This document shows, one piece after another, positions 51,464 to 59,973 of a stretch of 64,000 nt of DNA. The first letter of the stretch is position 1; every line of letters begins with the position of its first letter. Origin of the DNA: Micromonospora globbae (GTDB taxonomy: Bacteria; Actinomycetota; Actinomycetes; Mycobacteriales; Micromonosporaceae); NCBI RefSeq assembly GCF_003610785.1, contig NZ_RAQQ01000019.1, positions 1-64,000 on the forward strand. The letters run 5' to 3'. The notes under the pieces are model-generated. The model had not been told where the DNA came from. It worked only from the letters and a program-made list of their open reading frames with translations, and made no database searches. The translations under genes were made by a program, and so were the position numbers.

Positions 51464-52615
51464 TCAGAACATCGTGGTGTCGACCTGCGCGCCGGCCAGC
51501 AGAGCACCCACCGTGCCGTAGCTGTCCCGGCCGTTGACGAAGTGCTGGGTCGCGGTGTTGATGTCGCGCAGCCGCCGCTGCAACGACGACGAGTCGAAGA
51601 CGGTCGACGCGCCCGCCAGCGCGTACGCCGTCTGCACCGCCTGGTGCGCGGTGGCCGTGACCTGCGTGGCCGTGGCCCGCAGGCAGGCCCGGTCCAGCGG
51701 GCTGAGCACCTCGCCCCGCCGCGCGGTCTCCCAGGCGTTCTCGGCCTCCCGGTACAGCAGCGCCCGGGCCGCCCGCAGCGCCACGTGGGCCTCCCCGAGG
51801 CGGTCGTGGAAGACGGGGGAGTCGGCGAGCGCGCGGGTGCTGAACGTCCGGCGGCGGCCGGCCGCCGCCTGGTCCGCGGCGTCCTGCACGGCGCCCTGTG
51901 CGATGCCGATGTCGACGGCGGCGATGAGCAGCCCTGCCTGGGCGATCCGGAACACGGTGCGGCGCACGTCGTCGCCGTCGCCGACCAGGCTGAACCCCCG
52001 GTGCTCCGGGCAGGTCAGGTTCACCGCGCGCACGTCCTGACTCGCGGTGCCGCGCAGGCCGAGCACCTGCCACGTGTCGAGCTGCTGCAGCTCGGCCGCG
52101 GGGAAGAGCACCATGCGGGTCAGCGGCGCGCCGTTGGGCAGGGTGCGGGGGGTGCGCCCGTCCAGCACGATGCAGTTCAGGTAGATCCAGCTCGCCTGGG
52201 GGCTTCCCGTGACGAACGGCCACTGGCCGTTGACCCGCCAGCCGCCGGCGCCGTCCGGGGCCGCCCGGCCCTTCGGCGCGACCGCGCCGGCGCCGAGCAC
52301 GTCCGGGCCGTCGGCGTAGATCTCGTTCCGGGCGGCCTCGGGGAAGCAGGCGAACAGCAGGTGCGCCAGGCCGACCTGGCCGACCAGCCAGCCGGTGGAG
52401 GCGTCCGCCGTGGACAGCTGCTCGATGACCCGCAGCGCCTCGGCCAGCGGCAGGTCGGCGCCGCCGTACGCCGCCGGCACCAGCATCCGCAGGCATCCCG
52501 CCCCGGTGAGGTCGGCGATGAGGTCGTCGGGGACGCGGCCGGCCCGGTCTATCTCCGGTGCCCGTTCGGCGAGCGTGGGGAGCAGTCCGTCGACCCGGGG
52601 CAGCGTACTGGTCAC
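51464..52615 (-). CDS. Acyl-CoA-dehydrogenase-fold flavin monooxygenase (HpaB/DszC-like)
   Basis: A 383-residue protein with the acyl-CoA dehydrogenase fold but class D flavin monooxygenase features: LMVPAAYGG-like LRMLVPAAYGGADLPLAEAL, STADASTGWLVGQVGLAH, WRVNGQWPFVTGSPQASWIY and the C-terminal AGASTVFDSSSLQRRLRDINTATQH. These features match hydroxylases such as DszC, KijD3 and HpaB-like enzymes rather than dehydrogenases. It would hydroxylate a nitrogen, sulfur or aromatic carbon with reduced flavin from elsewhere. The GTG start has TAGAGT 6 bases upstream. Confidence 0.83.
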   Translation of the reverse strand: MTSTLPRVDGLLPTLAERAPEIDRAGRVPDDLIADLTGAGCLRMLVPAAYGGADLPLAEALRVIEQLSTADASTGWLVGQVGLAHLLFACFPEAARNEIYADGPDVLGAGAVAPKGRAAPDGAGGWRVNGQWPFVTGSPQASWIYLNCIVLDGRTPRTLPNGAPLTRMVLFPAAELQQLDTWQVLGLRGTASQDVRAVNLTCPEHRGFSLVGDGDDVRRTVFRIAQAGLLIAAVDIGIAQGAVQDAADQAAAGRRRTFSTRALADSPVFHDRLGEAHVALRAARALLYREAENAWETARRGEVLSPLDRACLRATATQVTATAHQAVQTAYALAGASTVFDSSSLQRRLRDINTATQHFVNGRDSYGTVGALLAGAQVDTTMF

Positions 52616-52621
52616 GACTGC

Positions 52622-52682
52622 ACTCTATCGTCTCACTCGTATCTTGTTTAGCCTTGTATCTGCTATCAATCTCGGATAGACG
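52622..52682. promoter_or_regulatory. Divergent promoters with two GTATCT elements
   Basis: Minus strand: TAAACA (52645-52650), 17 bases, TAGAGT (52622-52627), 6 bases before GTG 52615. Plus strand: TTGTAT (52654-52659), 17 bases, TAGACG (52677-52682, one base off TANNNT). GTATCT occurs at 52639 and 52656, with CTATC one heptad after the second. Confidence 0.5.
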
Positions 52683-52706
52683 TACTGGGGAGGAGGTGAC
52701 GGGCCG

Positions 52707-54425
52707 ATGAGCGCACGCGCGGGGTCGGGTTCGCCGCTGCTGGACTGGCTGGAGCGGCCCCGGCGGGACCGGGGCGTCCACTTCGCCGCCGCCGGCGACG
52801 ACTGGACCTTCCTGTCGTACGCCGAACTGGCCGACCGCATCCGCACGATCCTGGCCGGTCTGCGGGCGGTGGGTGTCGTGCCGGGCGACGTCGTCTCGAT
52901 CGTCGAGCCGGCCGGCCCCGACTTCGTGGCCACGCTGTTCGCCGCGATGGCCGCCGGCGCGGCGCCCTCGCCGATCGCCCCGCCGCTGGCGTTCCAGGAC
53001 CGCGAGGTCTACGGCGACCACGTGCGCGGCCTGCTGCGCGCCGCCGCTCCCCGGGTGGTCGTCTGCGCCGCCGCGCTGACCGCGGCCATCGAGCCGCTGG
53101 CCACGGCGGCCGGTGTCCGCCTGGTGCTCCGCGCCGACGAGCTGGTCGAGGCCGGCGGCAACGCCCGGGCCGCGGACGTCACGCCCGGCCCGCTCGCCCT
53201 GCTCCAGTTCACATCGGGTTCCAGCGGCCGCGCCCGGGGGGTGCGGGTGCCGCACACGGCGCTCGCCGCCAACGTCGCGGCGATCCGGCAGTGGCTGGCC
53301 ATGACCCCGGACGACCCGACCGCGTCCTGGCTGCCCGTGCACCACGACATGGGGCTCATCGGCTGCCTCGTCACCCCCGTGGTCAACACCAGCGACCTGT
53401 GGCTGATGCCGCCCGAGGAGTTCGTCCGCAACCCCGGCCGCTACCTGCGCTGCTTCGGCGAGCGCGGGGCGCGGCTGACGTCGATGCCGAACTTCGGCCT
53501 GGAGTACATCGCCCGCCGGGTGCGCCCGGAGGCCCTGGCGGGGCTGGACTTCTCCGCCTGGCGCGCGGTGATCGTCGGCGCCGAACGCATCGACGTCGAG
53601 GCGCTGCGCCGGTTCAGCGCGCTGCTCGCCCCGCACGGCTTCGACCCGCGGGCGCTGCTGCCCGCGTACGGGCTCGCCGAGGCGACCCTGGCCGTCACCG
53701 GCCTGCCGCTGGACGAGCTGTACCGCAGCGTCGACCTGCGGCCGGACCGGCTGCGCCCGGGCGCCCGGGCCGTGGCCGACGACGGCGAGCCCGCCGCGGG
53801 CGCCGACGCGTACCCGGTGGTGGGCTGCGGCCGGCCGCTGGCCGGCGTGCGGGTGCGCATCGTCGACGAGTCCGGCGAGCCGGTGCCCGACGGCGTGGTC
53901 GGCGAGATCGAGGTGCGCGGCCCGTCCGTCGCCCAGGGGTACGTCAACGAGGCCGACTCGGCCTCCCAGACCGCGCTCGGCGGCGGCGTGCTGCGCACCG
54001 CCGACGCCGGCTTCCTGCACGAGGGCCAGCTGCACGTGCTCGGCCGGCTGGGCGACAGCATGAAGGTTCGGGGTCGGGCGGTGTTCGCCGAGGACCTCGA
54101 ATGGGCCCTGGGCCGGCCGGGCGTGCCGGCACAGCGGATGGCCGCGCTGCTGGGCCACCGGGCCGGCACGGCGACCGTCGTGGCCGTGTTCGAGCAGGCC
54201 CGACCGGAATGGCTGGCCCAGGCCGAGCGGGAGCTGCGCCGGCGGGCGGAGGGCGCGCAGGTGGTCATCGTGGACGCGCCGCGCGGCACGATCCCCCGCA
54301 CCTCCAGCGGCAAACCCAAGCGACGCCAGCTCTGGCAGGCGTTCGTCGACGACCGGTTGCCCGGCACCGTGGTCACCACGGCCGGGCAGCGGAACCAGAC
54401 CGAGCAGACCACGACGGCGTCCTGA
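52707..54425 (+). CDS. Fatty acyl-AMP ligase (FAAL, FadD32-like)
   Basis: A 572-residue adenylate-forming enzyme of the FAAL group. The P-loop is LQFTSGSSGRARGVRVPH; WLPVHHDMGLIGCLVTPV is the FAAL-type segment; LPAYGLAEATLAVTG is the A5 core and VLRTADAGFLHEGQLHVLGR the A7/A8 region. FAALs transfer acyl-AMP to an ACP instead of CoA. An ACP gene follows 25 bases downstream, as in lipopeptide starter pairs. GGAGGAGG before ATG 52707 sets the start. The chain activated is unknown. Confidence 0.9.
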   Translation: MSARAGSGSPLLDWLERPRRDRGVHFAAAGDDWTFLSYAELADRIRTILAGLRAVGVVPGDVVSIVEPAGPDFVATLFAAMAAGAAPSPIAPPLAFQDREVYGDHVRGLLRAAAPRVVVCAAALTAAIEPLATAAGVRLVLRADELVEAGGNARAADVTPGPLALLQFTSGSSGRARGVRVPHTALAANVAAIRQWLAMTPDDPTASWLPVHHDMGLIGCLVTPVVNTSDLWLMPPEEFVRNPGRYLRCFGERGARLTSMPNFGLEYIARRVRPEALAGLDFSAWRAVIVGAERIDVEALRRFSALLAPHGFDPRALLPAYGLAEATLAVTGLPLDELYRSVDLRPDRLRPGARAVADDGEPAAGADAYPVVGCGRPLAGVRVRIVDESGEPVPDGVVGEIEVRGPSVAQGYVNEADSASQTALGGGVLRTADAGFLHEGQLHVLGRLGDSMKVRGRAVFAEDLEWALGRPGVPAQRMAALLGHRAGTATVVAVFEQARPEWLAQAERELRRRAEGAQVVIVDAPRGTIPRTSSGKPKRRQLWQAFVDDRLPGTVVTTAGQRNQTEQTTTAS

Positions 54426-54450
54426 AGCGACGTCCGGACAGGAGGCGGGA

Positions 54451-54756
54451 ATGACCGAGGCGACCACATCGGCGGCGGCCGGGACGCGTACCGAGGAGGA
54501 GGTGCGCGAGTCGGTCACGGCGATCGTCACCGAACTGGCGCCGAACCCGGAGCAGATCGAGGGAGCGGGTGACTCGCGGCTGGTCGAGGACCTGGGGTTC
54601 CACTCCCTCGCCCTGCTGGAACTCGCGTTCACCCTGGAGGACGAGTTCGAGCTGCCGCCGATCGACGAGACCACCGCCCGCAAGATCGTCACCATCGACG
54701 CGGTCGTCGACCACGTGACGGGCATCCTGCGGGACCGCGGCGAGCTGGCCAGTTGA
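54451..54756 (+). CDS. Acyl carrier protein
   Basis: A 101-residue free-standing carrier protein. The phosphopantetheine serine is in DLGFHSLALLELAFTLED, where the usual Asp before Ser is His, a variant I associate with actinobacterial pathway ACPs. Helix 3 reads IDAVVDHVTGIL. It sits directly behind the FAAL and presumably carries the acyl chain seen by the dehydrogenases, monooxygenases or the free condensation domain. Its stop overlaps the next start (TTGA). Confidence 0.92.
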   Translation: MTEATTSAAAGTRTEEEVRESVTAIVTELAPNPEQIEGAGDSRLVEDLGFHSLALLELAFTLEDEFELPPIDETTARKIVTIDAVVDHVTGILRDRGELAS

Positions 54757-55892
54757 CCGCGCGTACCGGGCTGGCCCCGGGCGCGGCGGCGCGGCACGGG
54801 CCCGCCGGCGGGGACGGCGAGCAGCAGCGGGCCAGGGCCCTGTCCCTGCGGCTGTTCCTCGCCATGCTCCACACCCAGGAACTGCTCTCCGGCTACCTGG
54901 GCGTCCGGCTGGGACTGTACGAGGCGCTGCACCGGGGCCCGGCCACCGTGGCCGACCTCTGCGCGCGCGCCGGGATCGACGCCCGGTACGCGCGCGAGTG
55001 GCTCGAACAGCAGGCCGTGGCCGGCTTCATCGAGGTGGACGACGTGGCGGCCCCGCCCGACCGCCGGGTCTACCGGCTGCCGCCGGGGCACGCCGAGGTG
55101 CTGCTGGCCTCGGACAGCCCGCTCTCGCTGGTGTCGCTCACGATGCTGCCGCTGGGCGGGGTGGCCGGGGCGTTGCCGGCGCTGCTCGAGGCGTACCGGA
55201 CCGGCGCCGGCGTGCCGGACGAGGCGTACGGCGACGACTGGCGCGAGGGGCACGCCGGCGCCAACCGGGCGCTGTTCACCCACGCCCTGCCCGGCTGGCT
55301 GGCCACCGCGCTGCCGGAGATCCACGGCCGGCTCGCGGGCGGGCCGAGCCGGATCGCCGACGTCGGCTGCGGCGCCGGCTGGGCGGCGATCGCGTTGGCC
55401 CGGGCGTACCCGCACGCGCGGGTAGACGGCTACGACCTGGACGCGGCGACGCTCGCGGCGGCGACCGCGAACGCCGAGGCGGCCGGCGTGGCCGACCAGG
55501 TCCGCTTCCACCGGCGCGACGCCGCCGACCCGGAGCTGGCCGGCCGGTACGACCTGGTCTGCGTGTTCGACGCGTTGCACGAGATGAGCCAGCCGGTGCC
55601 GGTACTGCGCGCCTGCCGCCGGCTGCGCGCCGACGGGGGCGCGGTGCTGGTGCTCGACGCCAAGGTCGCGCACCGGTTCGTCGCCCCCGGCGACGAGATC
55701 GAGCGGTTCCAGTACGCCACCAGCGTGCTGCACTGCCTGCCGGCGTGCCTGGCCGGGCCGGACTCGGCCGGCACCGGAACGGCCCTGCGCCCGGCCATGG
55801 TCCGCGCGTTCGCCACGGAGGCCGGCTTCGCGGACGTGCAGATCGTGCCGGTGGACGACCGTTTCCACCGGCTCTACCACCTGACCGGCTAG
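54753..55892 (+). CDS. Class I SAM methyltransferase with winged-helix domain
   Basis: A 379-residue methyltransferase. The N-terminal winged helix (TVADLCARAGIDARYAREWLE) is followed by a SAM core with RIADVGCGAGWAAIALARAYP and LVCVFDALHEMSQPVPVLRA. It differs from the Methyltransf_2 paralogues in the cluster and resembles enzymes annotated as Rv2258c-like. The TTG start overlaps the ACP stop, so its substrate may be ACP-bound. The methylated atom is not predictable. Confidence 0.82.
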   Translation: MTARTGLAPGAAARHGPAGGDGEQQRARALSLRLFLAMLHTQELLSGYLGVRLGLYEALHRGPATVADLCARAGIDARYAREWLEQQAVAGFIEVDDVAAPPDRRVYRLPPGHAEVLLASDSPLSLVSLTMLPLGGVAGALPALLEAYRTGAGVPDEAYGDDWREGHAGANRALFTHALPGWLATALPEIHGRLAGGPSRIADVGCGAGWAAIALARAYPHARVDGYDLDAATLAAATANAEAAGVADQVRFHRRDAADPELAGRYDLVCVFDALHEMSQPVPVLRACRRLRADGGAVLVLDAKVAHRFVAPGDEIERFQYATSVLHCLPACLAGPDSAGTGTALRPAMVRAFATEAGFADVQIVPVDDRFHRLYHLTG

Positions 55893-55907
55893 GACGCCGG
55901 CACACGA

Positions 55908-55943
55908 GGAAGGGGCCGCCGGCGGGTGCCGGCGGCCCCTTCC
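55908..55943. terminator. Bidirectional hairpin terminator
   Basis: A 16-bp perfect stem GGAAGGGGCCGCCGGC with GCCGGCGGCCCCTTCC around GGGT, 15 bases after the methyltransferase stop and facing the convergent AMP ligase. Confidence 0.75.
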
Positions 55944-55951
55944 GCTACGCG

Positions 55952-57544
55952 TCAGCCCGCCAGTTCGGCGCCGAGCGCCCGCTTGTCCACCTTGCCCACC
56001 CCGGTGTACGGCAGCGACGTGCGCAGCTCCAACCGGTCGGGCAGCTTGTAGCCGGCCAGCCCGCGGGTGGTGAGGAAGTCGCGCAGCTGCCCGAGCGTCG
56101 GGGCGTCCCCGCGCGGCACCACGACGGCGCAGGTCTTCTCCCCGAGCACCCGGTCGGGCACGGCGAGCACCGCGACCTCGCGGACCGCGGGGTGGGCGAG
56201 CAGGTGCTCCTCCACCTCGCCGGCGGGCACCTTCTCGCCACCCCGGTTGACGACCTCCTTGATCCGGCCCACCACGACCAGCTCGCCGGTCGGGGTCCAG
56301 CGGACCAGGTCGCCGGTGCGCAGGAAGCCGTCCGGGGTGAAGGTCCGGGCGTTGTACTCGGGCACCCGGTAGTAGCCGCGCAGGGTGGTGGGGCCCTGCA
56401 CGGTCAGCTCGCCCACCTCGCCGGCGGGGACCTCCCGGCCGTCGTCGTCGACCACCCGGAACTCGTCGGCGGGCGACAGCGGACGGCCCTGGGTGTGCGC
56501 GGCGAGTTCCGGCGGGTCGTCCGGGCGCGTGCAGCACAGCGGGCCCTCGGCCATGCCGAAGAAGTGCGCGAGCCGGATCCCCAGCTCGCGGGTCGCCCGG
56601 GCGGCCACCTCCGGGCTGAGGTTGGCGCCGCCCACCTCGACGACCAGGCCGGACAGGTCGGCGCCGAGCACCGGCGCGAGGTCGGCCCACAGCGGCAGGA
56701 ACGCCGGCATGAGGGTGGTCAGCGTGACCTTCTCCCGGGCGATCAGCCGGAACGCCTCGTCGGGGCTGGGGCTGCCGGCCAGCACGGCGGTGGCGCCGAC
56801 GCGCAGCGCGCCGAGCACGCCCGGGCAGCCGAGCGCCGCGTTGTGGGCGACCGGCAGCGCGGCGAGGTACGTCCCGCCCGCGTCGAAGCCCATGGCGGCG
56901 GCGGTCGCCCGCAACTGGTACGCGTAGTCGTCGTGGGTGCGCGGGATCAGCTTCGGCAGGCCCGTCGACCCGCCGGAGAGCAGGAAGAACGCCACGTCGG
57001 ACGGGTCCGGCGCGGGCAGCGCGACCGGTTCGGCGTCCACGGTCGACAGGGCGGTGAACTCGCCGGGGTCGCCGACGACGAACACCTCCCGCAGCGACGG
57101 CGTCTCGGCGCGGACGTCGGCGGCGAGCTTGCGCAGGTCGAACCCCTGCACCTGGTCGACGGTCACGTACGCGACGGCCTCGGTGTGTGCGCACAGGTGG
57201 CCGATCTCGGCGCGGCGGTGGGCCGGCAGCGCCAGCACCGGCAGGGCGCCCAGGCGGAACAGCGCCAGGCACACCACGACGAACTCGACACCGTTGGGCA
57301 GCTGGACCACCACGCGGTCGTGCCGGCCGATGCCGCGGGCCCGGAACCCGGCGGCCAGCCGGTCGGCGCGGCGGTCGAGGTCGCCGTAGGTGACCCGCTG
57401 GTCGGCGGCCACCAGGGCGGTGCGCCCCGGGTCCGTGCGCGCCCACTCCCGCCCCAGGTCGGAGAGCACCTCGCCGCGCCAGTAGCCCTCGGCCCGGTAC
57501 CGCTCGGCCAGCTCCGGCGGCCAGCTCACACATCCGTCCAGCAT
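55952..57544 (-). CDS. Aryl-AMP ligase (salicylate/2,3-dihydroxybenzoate type)
   Basis: A 530-residue stand-alone adenylation enzyme of the DhbE/EntE/YbtE/PchD family. Landmarks are YWRGEVLSDLGREWARTDPG at the start, FFLLSGGSTGLPKLIPRTHDDY, and LPVAHNAALGCPGVLGAL, where the Asn in AHN matches the DhbE residue contacting the ortho-hydroxyl of the acid. C-terminal signatures are FLRTGDLVRWTPTGELVVVGR and LPYTGVGKVDKRAL. It should load an ortho-hydroxy aryl acid onto the ArCP of the NRPS. No salicylate or DHB synthase gene is in the window. GGGAGGCG precedes ATG 57544. Confidence 0.9.
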   Translation of the reverse strand: MLDGCVSWPPELAERYRAEGYWRGEVLSDLGREWARTDPGRTALVAADQRVTYGDLDRRADRLAAGFRARGIGRHDRVVVQLPNGVEFVVVCLALFRLGALPVLALPAHRRAEIGHLCAHTEAVAYVTVDQVQGFDLRKLAADVRAETPSLREVFVVGDPGEFTALSTVDAEPVALPAPDPSDVAFFLLSGGSTGLPKLIPRTHDDYAYQLRATAAAMGFDAGGTYLAALPVAHNAALGCPGVLGALRVGATAVLAGSPSPDEAFRLIAREKVTLTTLMPAFLPLWADLAPVLGADLSGLVVEVGGANLSPEVAARATRELGIRLAHFFGMAEGPLCCTRPDDPPELAAHTQGRPLSPADEFRVVDDDGREVPAGEVGELTVQGPTTLRGYYRVPEYNARTFTPDGFLRTGDLVRWTPTGELVVVGRIKEVVNRGGEKVPAGEVEEHLLAHPAVREVAVLAVPDRVLGEKTCAVVVPRGDAPTLGQLRDFLTTRGLAGYKLPDRLELRTSLPYTGVGKVDKRALGAELAG

Positions 57545-57584
57545 GAACGCCTCCCGCGGCGACGGTGACAGCGACCCGCAACAC

Positions 57585-57613
57585 AAGCTAGTGTGCAGAT
57601 ACGCGAGATACAA
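57585..57613 (-). promoter_or_regulatory. Predicted promoter of the aryl-AMP ligase
   Basis: Minus strand TTGTAT (57608-57613), 17 bases, TAGCTT (57585-57590). The element reads GTGTCTTGTATCTCGCGTATCTG through the -35 and spacer in pieces: TTGTATCT, then GTATCTG 9 bases on. It is the best-formed member of the cluster promoter set. Confidence 0.6.
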
Positions 57614-57637
57614 GACACGCGATAGTGGAGGCGGTTG

Positions 57638-58675
57638 ATGCTGGCGGCGCGGCCCCGCACCGACCTCGGTGCCCTCATCCGGCTCACCGAACTGGCCGAC
57701 TACACCGTGCCGTTCACCGTGCGCGCCGTCGCCGAGCTGGGGGTCGCCGACCAGCTCGTGGACGGTCCGCGGCCGGTGACCGAGCTGGCCGAGGCCACCG
57801 GCGCGCACGCACCGTCCCTGCTGCGGGCACTGCGGGCGCTGGCCGGCAAGGGCATCTTCACCGAAGTCGAACCCGAGGTGTTCGGGCTCACCCCGCTGGC
57901 CGAACCGCTGCGTACCGACCACCCGCTGTCGCTGCGCGACGCGTACCCGCTGCTGGCCGCCGACGTGCGTGCCTGGGCCGGGCTCGGGCGCAGCCTGCGC
58001 ACCGGCGAGGCCGCCTTCCCCCGCACGCACGGAACCGACTACTGGTCGTACCTCGCCGCGCACCCGGCCGACAGCGTGGCCGTGGACCGGTGGATGTCGA
58101 GCCTGACCCGGCTGCACCTGCGTACCGTGCTGCCGGCCTGGCCCTGGGGACAGGCCCGGGAGGTGGTCGACGTGGGCGGCGGCGACGGCGCCTTCCTGGC
58201 CGGCCTGCTGCCCCGCTTCCCGGCGGTGCGCGGCACCCTGCTCGACCTGCCCCACGTGGTGGCCGCCGCGCCGGAACTGCTCGACCGGGCCGGCGTGGCC
58301 GACCGCTGCCGGATCGTGCCCGGCAGCTTCTTCGACCCGGTGCCGGCCGGCGCCGACCTTTACGTGCTCAAGACGATCCTGCCGGGGTGGGACGACGCCG
58401 AGGCCACGGCCATCCTGCGCCGGATCGCCGAGGCGATGCGCCCGCACAGCCGGCTCCTGCTGCTGGAGGCGATCATCCCGGCCGGCGACGTCTTCGACGT
58501 CGCCAAGCTCGTCGACGTGCACACCCTGGTGCTCACCGGCGGCCGGCACCGGACCCGCGACGAGCTGGTCGACCTGCTGGCCGACGCGGGGCTGCGCCTG
58601 GACCGGGTGGTCCCCACCCCCACGCTCACCGTGATCGCGGCCGGTCCCGCCGGGCCGGAGCTGACGTCCCGATAG
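57638..58675 (+). CDS. Methyltransf_2-family protein lacking the catalytic His
   Basis: A 345-residue O-methyltransferase-like protein. It has the winged-helix dimer domain (LTELADYTVPFTVRAVAELG) and the SAM core (EVVDVGGGDGAFLAGLLPRFP). Where family enzymes have KxxxHDW it reads LKTILPGWDDAEA, so the His base is replaced by Pro. It may still methylate by proximity, as DnrK does, or catalyse another SAM-bound reaction, like RdmB. ATG 57638 follows GGAGG by 6 bases. Residues 17-105 are nearly identical in DNA to the next gene. Confidence 0.87.
   Translation: MLAARPRTDLGALIRLTELADYTVPFTVRAVAELGVADQLVDGPRPVTELAEATGAHAPSLLRALRALAGKGIFTEVEPEVFGLTPLAEPLRTDHPLSLRDAYPLLAADVRAWAGLGRSLRTGEAAFPRTHGTDYWSYLAAHPADSVAVDRWMSSLTRLHLRTVLPAWPWGQAREVVDVGGGDGAFLAGLLPRFPAVRGTLLDLPHVVAAAPELLDRAGVADRCRIVPGSFFDPVPAGADLYVLKTILPGWDDAEATAILRRIAEAMRPHSRLLLLEAIIPAGDVFDVAKLVDVHTLVLTGGRHRTRDELVDLLADAGLRLDRVVPTPTLTVIAAGPAGPELTSR
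57686..57954 (+). repeat. Near-identical tandem gene segment, copy 1
   Basis: About 269 bases that recur at 58733-59001 with only a handful of differences, covering the dimerisation domains of the two tandem methyltransferases, while the remaining two thirds of each gene are clearly diverged. Confidence 0.88.
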
Positions 58676-58684
58676 GAGGTATCG

Positions 58685-59710
58685 ATGGCCCCGACCCGAC
58701 CCCGGATCGACATCGAGTCCGTGTTCCGACTGACCGAACTGGCCGACTACATCGTGCCGTTCACCGTGCGCGCCGTCGCCGAGCTGGGGGTCGCCGACCA
58801 GCTCGTGGACGGTCCGCGGCCGGTGACCGAGCTGGCCGAGGCCACCGGCGCGCACGCACCGTCCCTGCTGCGCGCGCTGCGGGCGCTGGCCGGCAAGGGC
58901 ATCTTCACCGAAGTCGAACCCGAGGTGTTCGGGCTCACCCCGCTGGCCGAACCGCTGCGCACCGACCACCCGCTGTCGCTGCGCGACGCGTACCCGCTGC
59001 TCGAACCCGACATCGAGGCGTGGGCCCACTTCGACCACAGCATCCGCACCGGCCAGGCCGCCTTCGACCAGGTCCACCCGGAGGGCTACTGGTCCTACAT
59101 GGCCGCCCACCCGCACGACAGCGCCCGCTTCGACGCCTCCCAGCAGGCGGCCACCCGGCTGGAGCTGCGGGCGGCGCTGCCCGCGTACCCGTGGGGCGAG
59201 CTGAGCACGATGGTCGACGTCGGCGGCGGCAACGGCGCGTTCCTCGGCGGGATCATGGCCCGGTTCCCGGGGTTGCGGGGCACCCTGTTCGACCTGCCGC
59301 ACGTCGTGGCCGAGGCCGAGCCGGTGCTGCAGAAGCTCGGGGTGGCCGAGCGGTGCACGGTGACCGGCGGCAGCTTCTTCGAGACCGTCCCGCCCGGCGC
59401 GGACGCCTACATGCTCAAGCGCATCCTGTACGGCTGGAACGACGACGACGCCGTACGCCTGCTGACCGCCGTGCGGGCGGCCATGCGTCCGGACAGCCGG
59501 CTGCTGGTCCTGGAGCCGGTGGTCGAGCCCGGCGACCGGTTCGACGTCGGTCGCCTCTACGACCTGCTCCTGCTGGCCATGGTGGGCGGCGGCGCCCGTT
59601 CCCGGGAGCACATCGAGCGGCTCCTGGACGTCGCGGGCCTGCGGTTGGCCCGCAGCGTGCCCACCATGATGTTCCCCATCCTCGAGATCGTGACGAAGTC
59701 GGAGGCGTGA
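58685..59710 (+). CDS. Methyltransf_2-family protein lacking the catalytic His (tandem paralogue)
   Basis: A 341-residue paralogue of the preceding gene, 9 bases downstream. SAM core TMVDVGGGNGAFLGGIMARFP. The catalytic segment reads LKRILYGWNDDDAV, with Tyr in place of the catalytic His. The middle and C-terminal parts differ enough from the previous gene to suggest a different substrate or a heterodimer. GGAGGT lies 6 bases before the ATG. Ferredoxin follows 3 bases after the stop. Confidence 0.88.
   Translation: MAPTRPRIDIESVFRLTELADYIVPFTVRAVAELGVADQLVDGPRPVTELAEATGAHAPSLLRALRALAGKGIFTEVEPEVFGLTPLAEPLRTDHPLSLRDAYPLLEPDIEAWAHFDHSIRTGQAAFDQVHPEGYWSYMAAHPHDSARFDASQQAATRLELRAALPAYPWGELSTMVDVGGGNGAFLGGIMARFPGLRGTLFDLPHVVAEAEPVLQKLGVAERCTVTGGSFFETVPPGADAYMLKRILYGWNDDDAVRLLTAVRAAMRPDSRLLVLEPVVEPGDRFDVGRLYDLLLLAMVGGGARSREHIERLLDVAGLRLARSVPTMMFPILEIVTKSEA
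58733..59001 (+). repeat. Near-identical tandem gene segment, copy 2
   Basis: Partner of 57686-57954 at a fixed offset of 1047 bases. Sharp edges of identity suggest recent gene conversion rather than uniform divergence of a duplicate. Confidence 0.88.
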
Positions 59711-59713
59711 GCG

Positions 59714-59908
59714 ATGCGACTGGTCGTGGACTTCTCCCGGTGCGAGAGCAACGCGGTGTGCGTGGGTCAGGCGCCCGAGGTGTTCGACGTCGGTGACGAC
59801 GACCGGCTGCACGTCACCGAGCAGCCGCTGGAGGGTTCCCTGGCCGCCCGGGTCCGGGAGGCCGCGCGCCGCTGCCCCAAGCAGGCCCTCTCCGTCGTCG
59901 ACGACTAG
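59714..59908 (+). CDS. Ferredoxin ([3Fe-4S]/[4Fe-4S], P450 partner type)
   Basis: A 64-residue single-cluster ferredoxin: VVDFSRCESNAVCVGQAPEVF at the N terminus (Cys10 and Cys16) and RRCPKQALSVVDD near the C terminus (Cys54). The position equivalent to the middle ligand is not Cys, which usually means a [3Fe-4S] cluster. Such ferredoxins reduce actinobacterial P450s. The nearest P450 is at 63.2 kb on the other strand. It closes the methyltransferase operon. Confidence 0.9.
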   Translation: MRLVVDFSRCESNAVCVGQAPEVFDVGDDDRLHVTEQPLEGSLAARVREAARRCPKQALSVVDD

Positions 59909-59931
59909 GGGACGACGGCCCCGAACGTGTC

Positions 59932-59970
59932 GGCAGGTGGCCGGGCGGACGTCCCGCCCGGCCACCTGCC
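59932..59970. terminator. Bidirectional hairpin terminator
   Basis: A 17-bp perfect stem GGCAGGTGGCCGGGCGG (59932-59948) with its complement at 59954-59970 and a 5-base loop, between the convergent ferredoxin and DUF1062 genes. Confidence 0.75.
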
Positions 59971-59973
59971 CCG

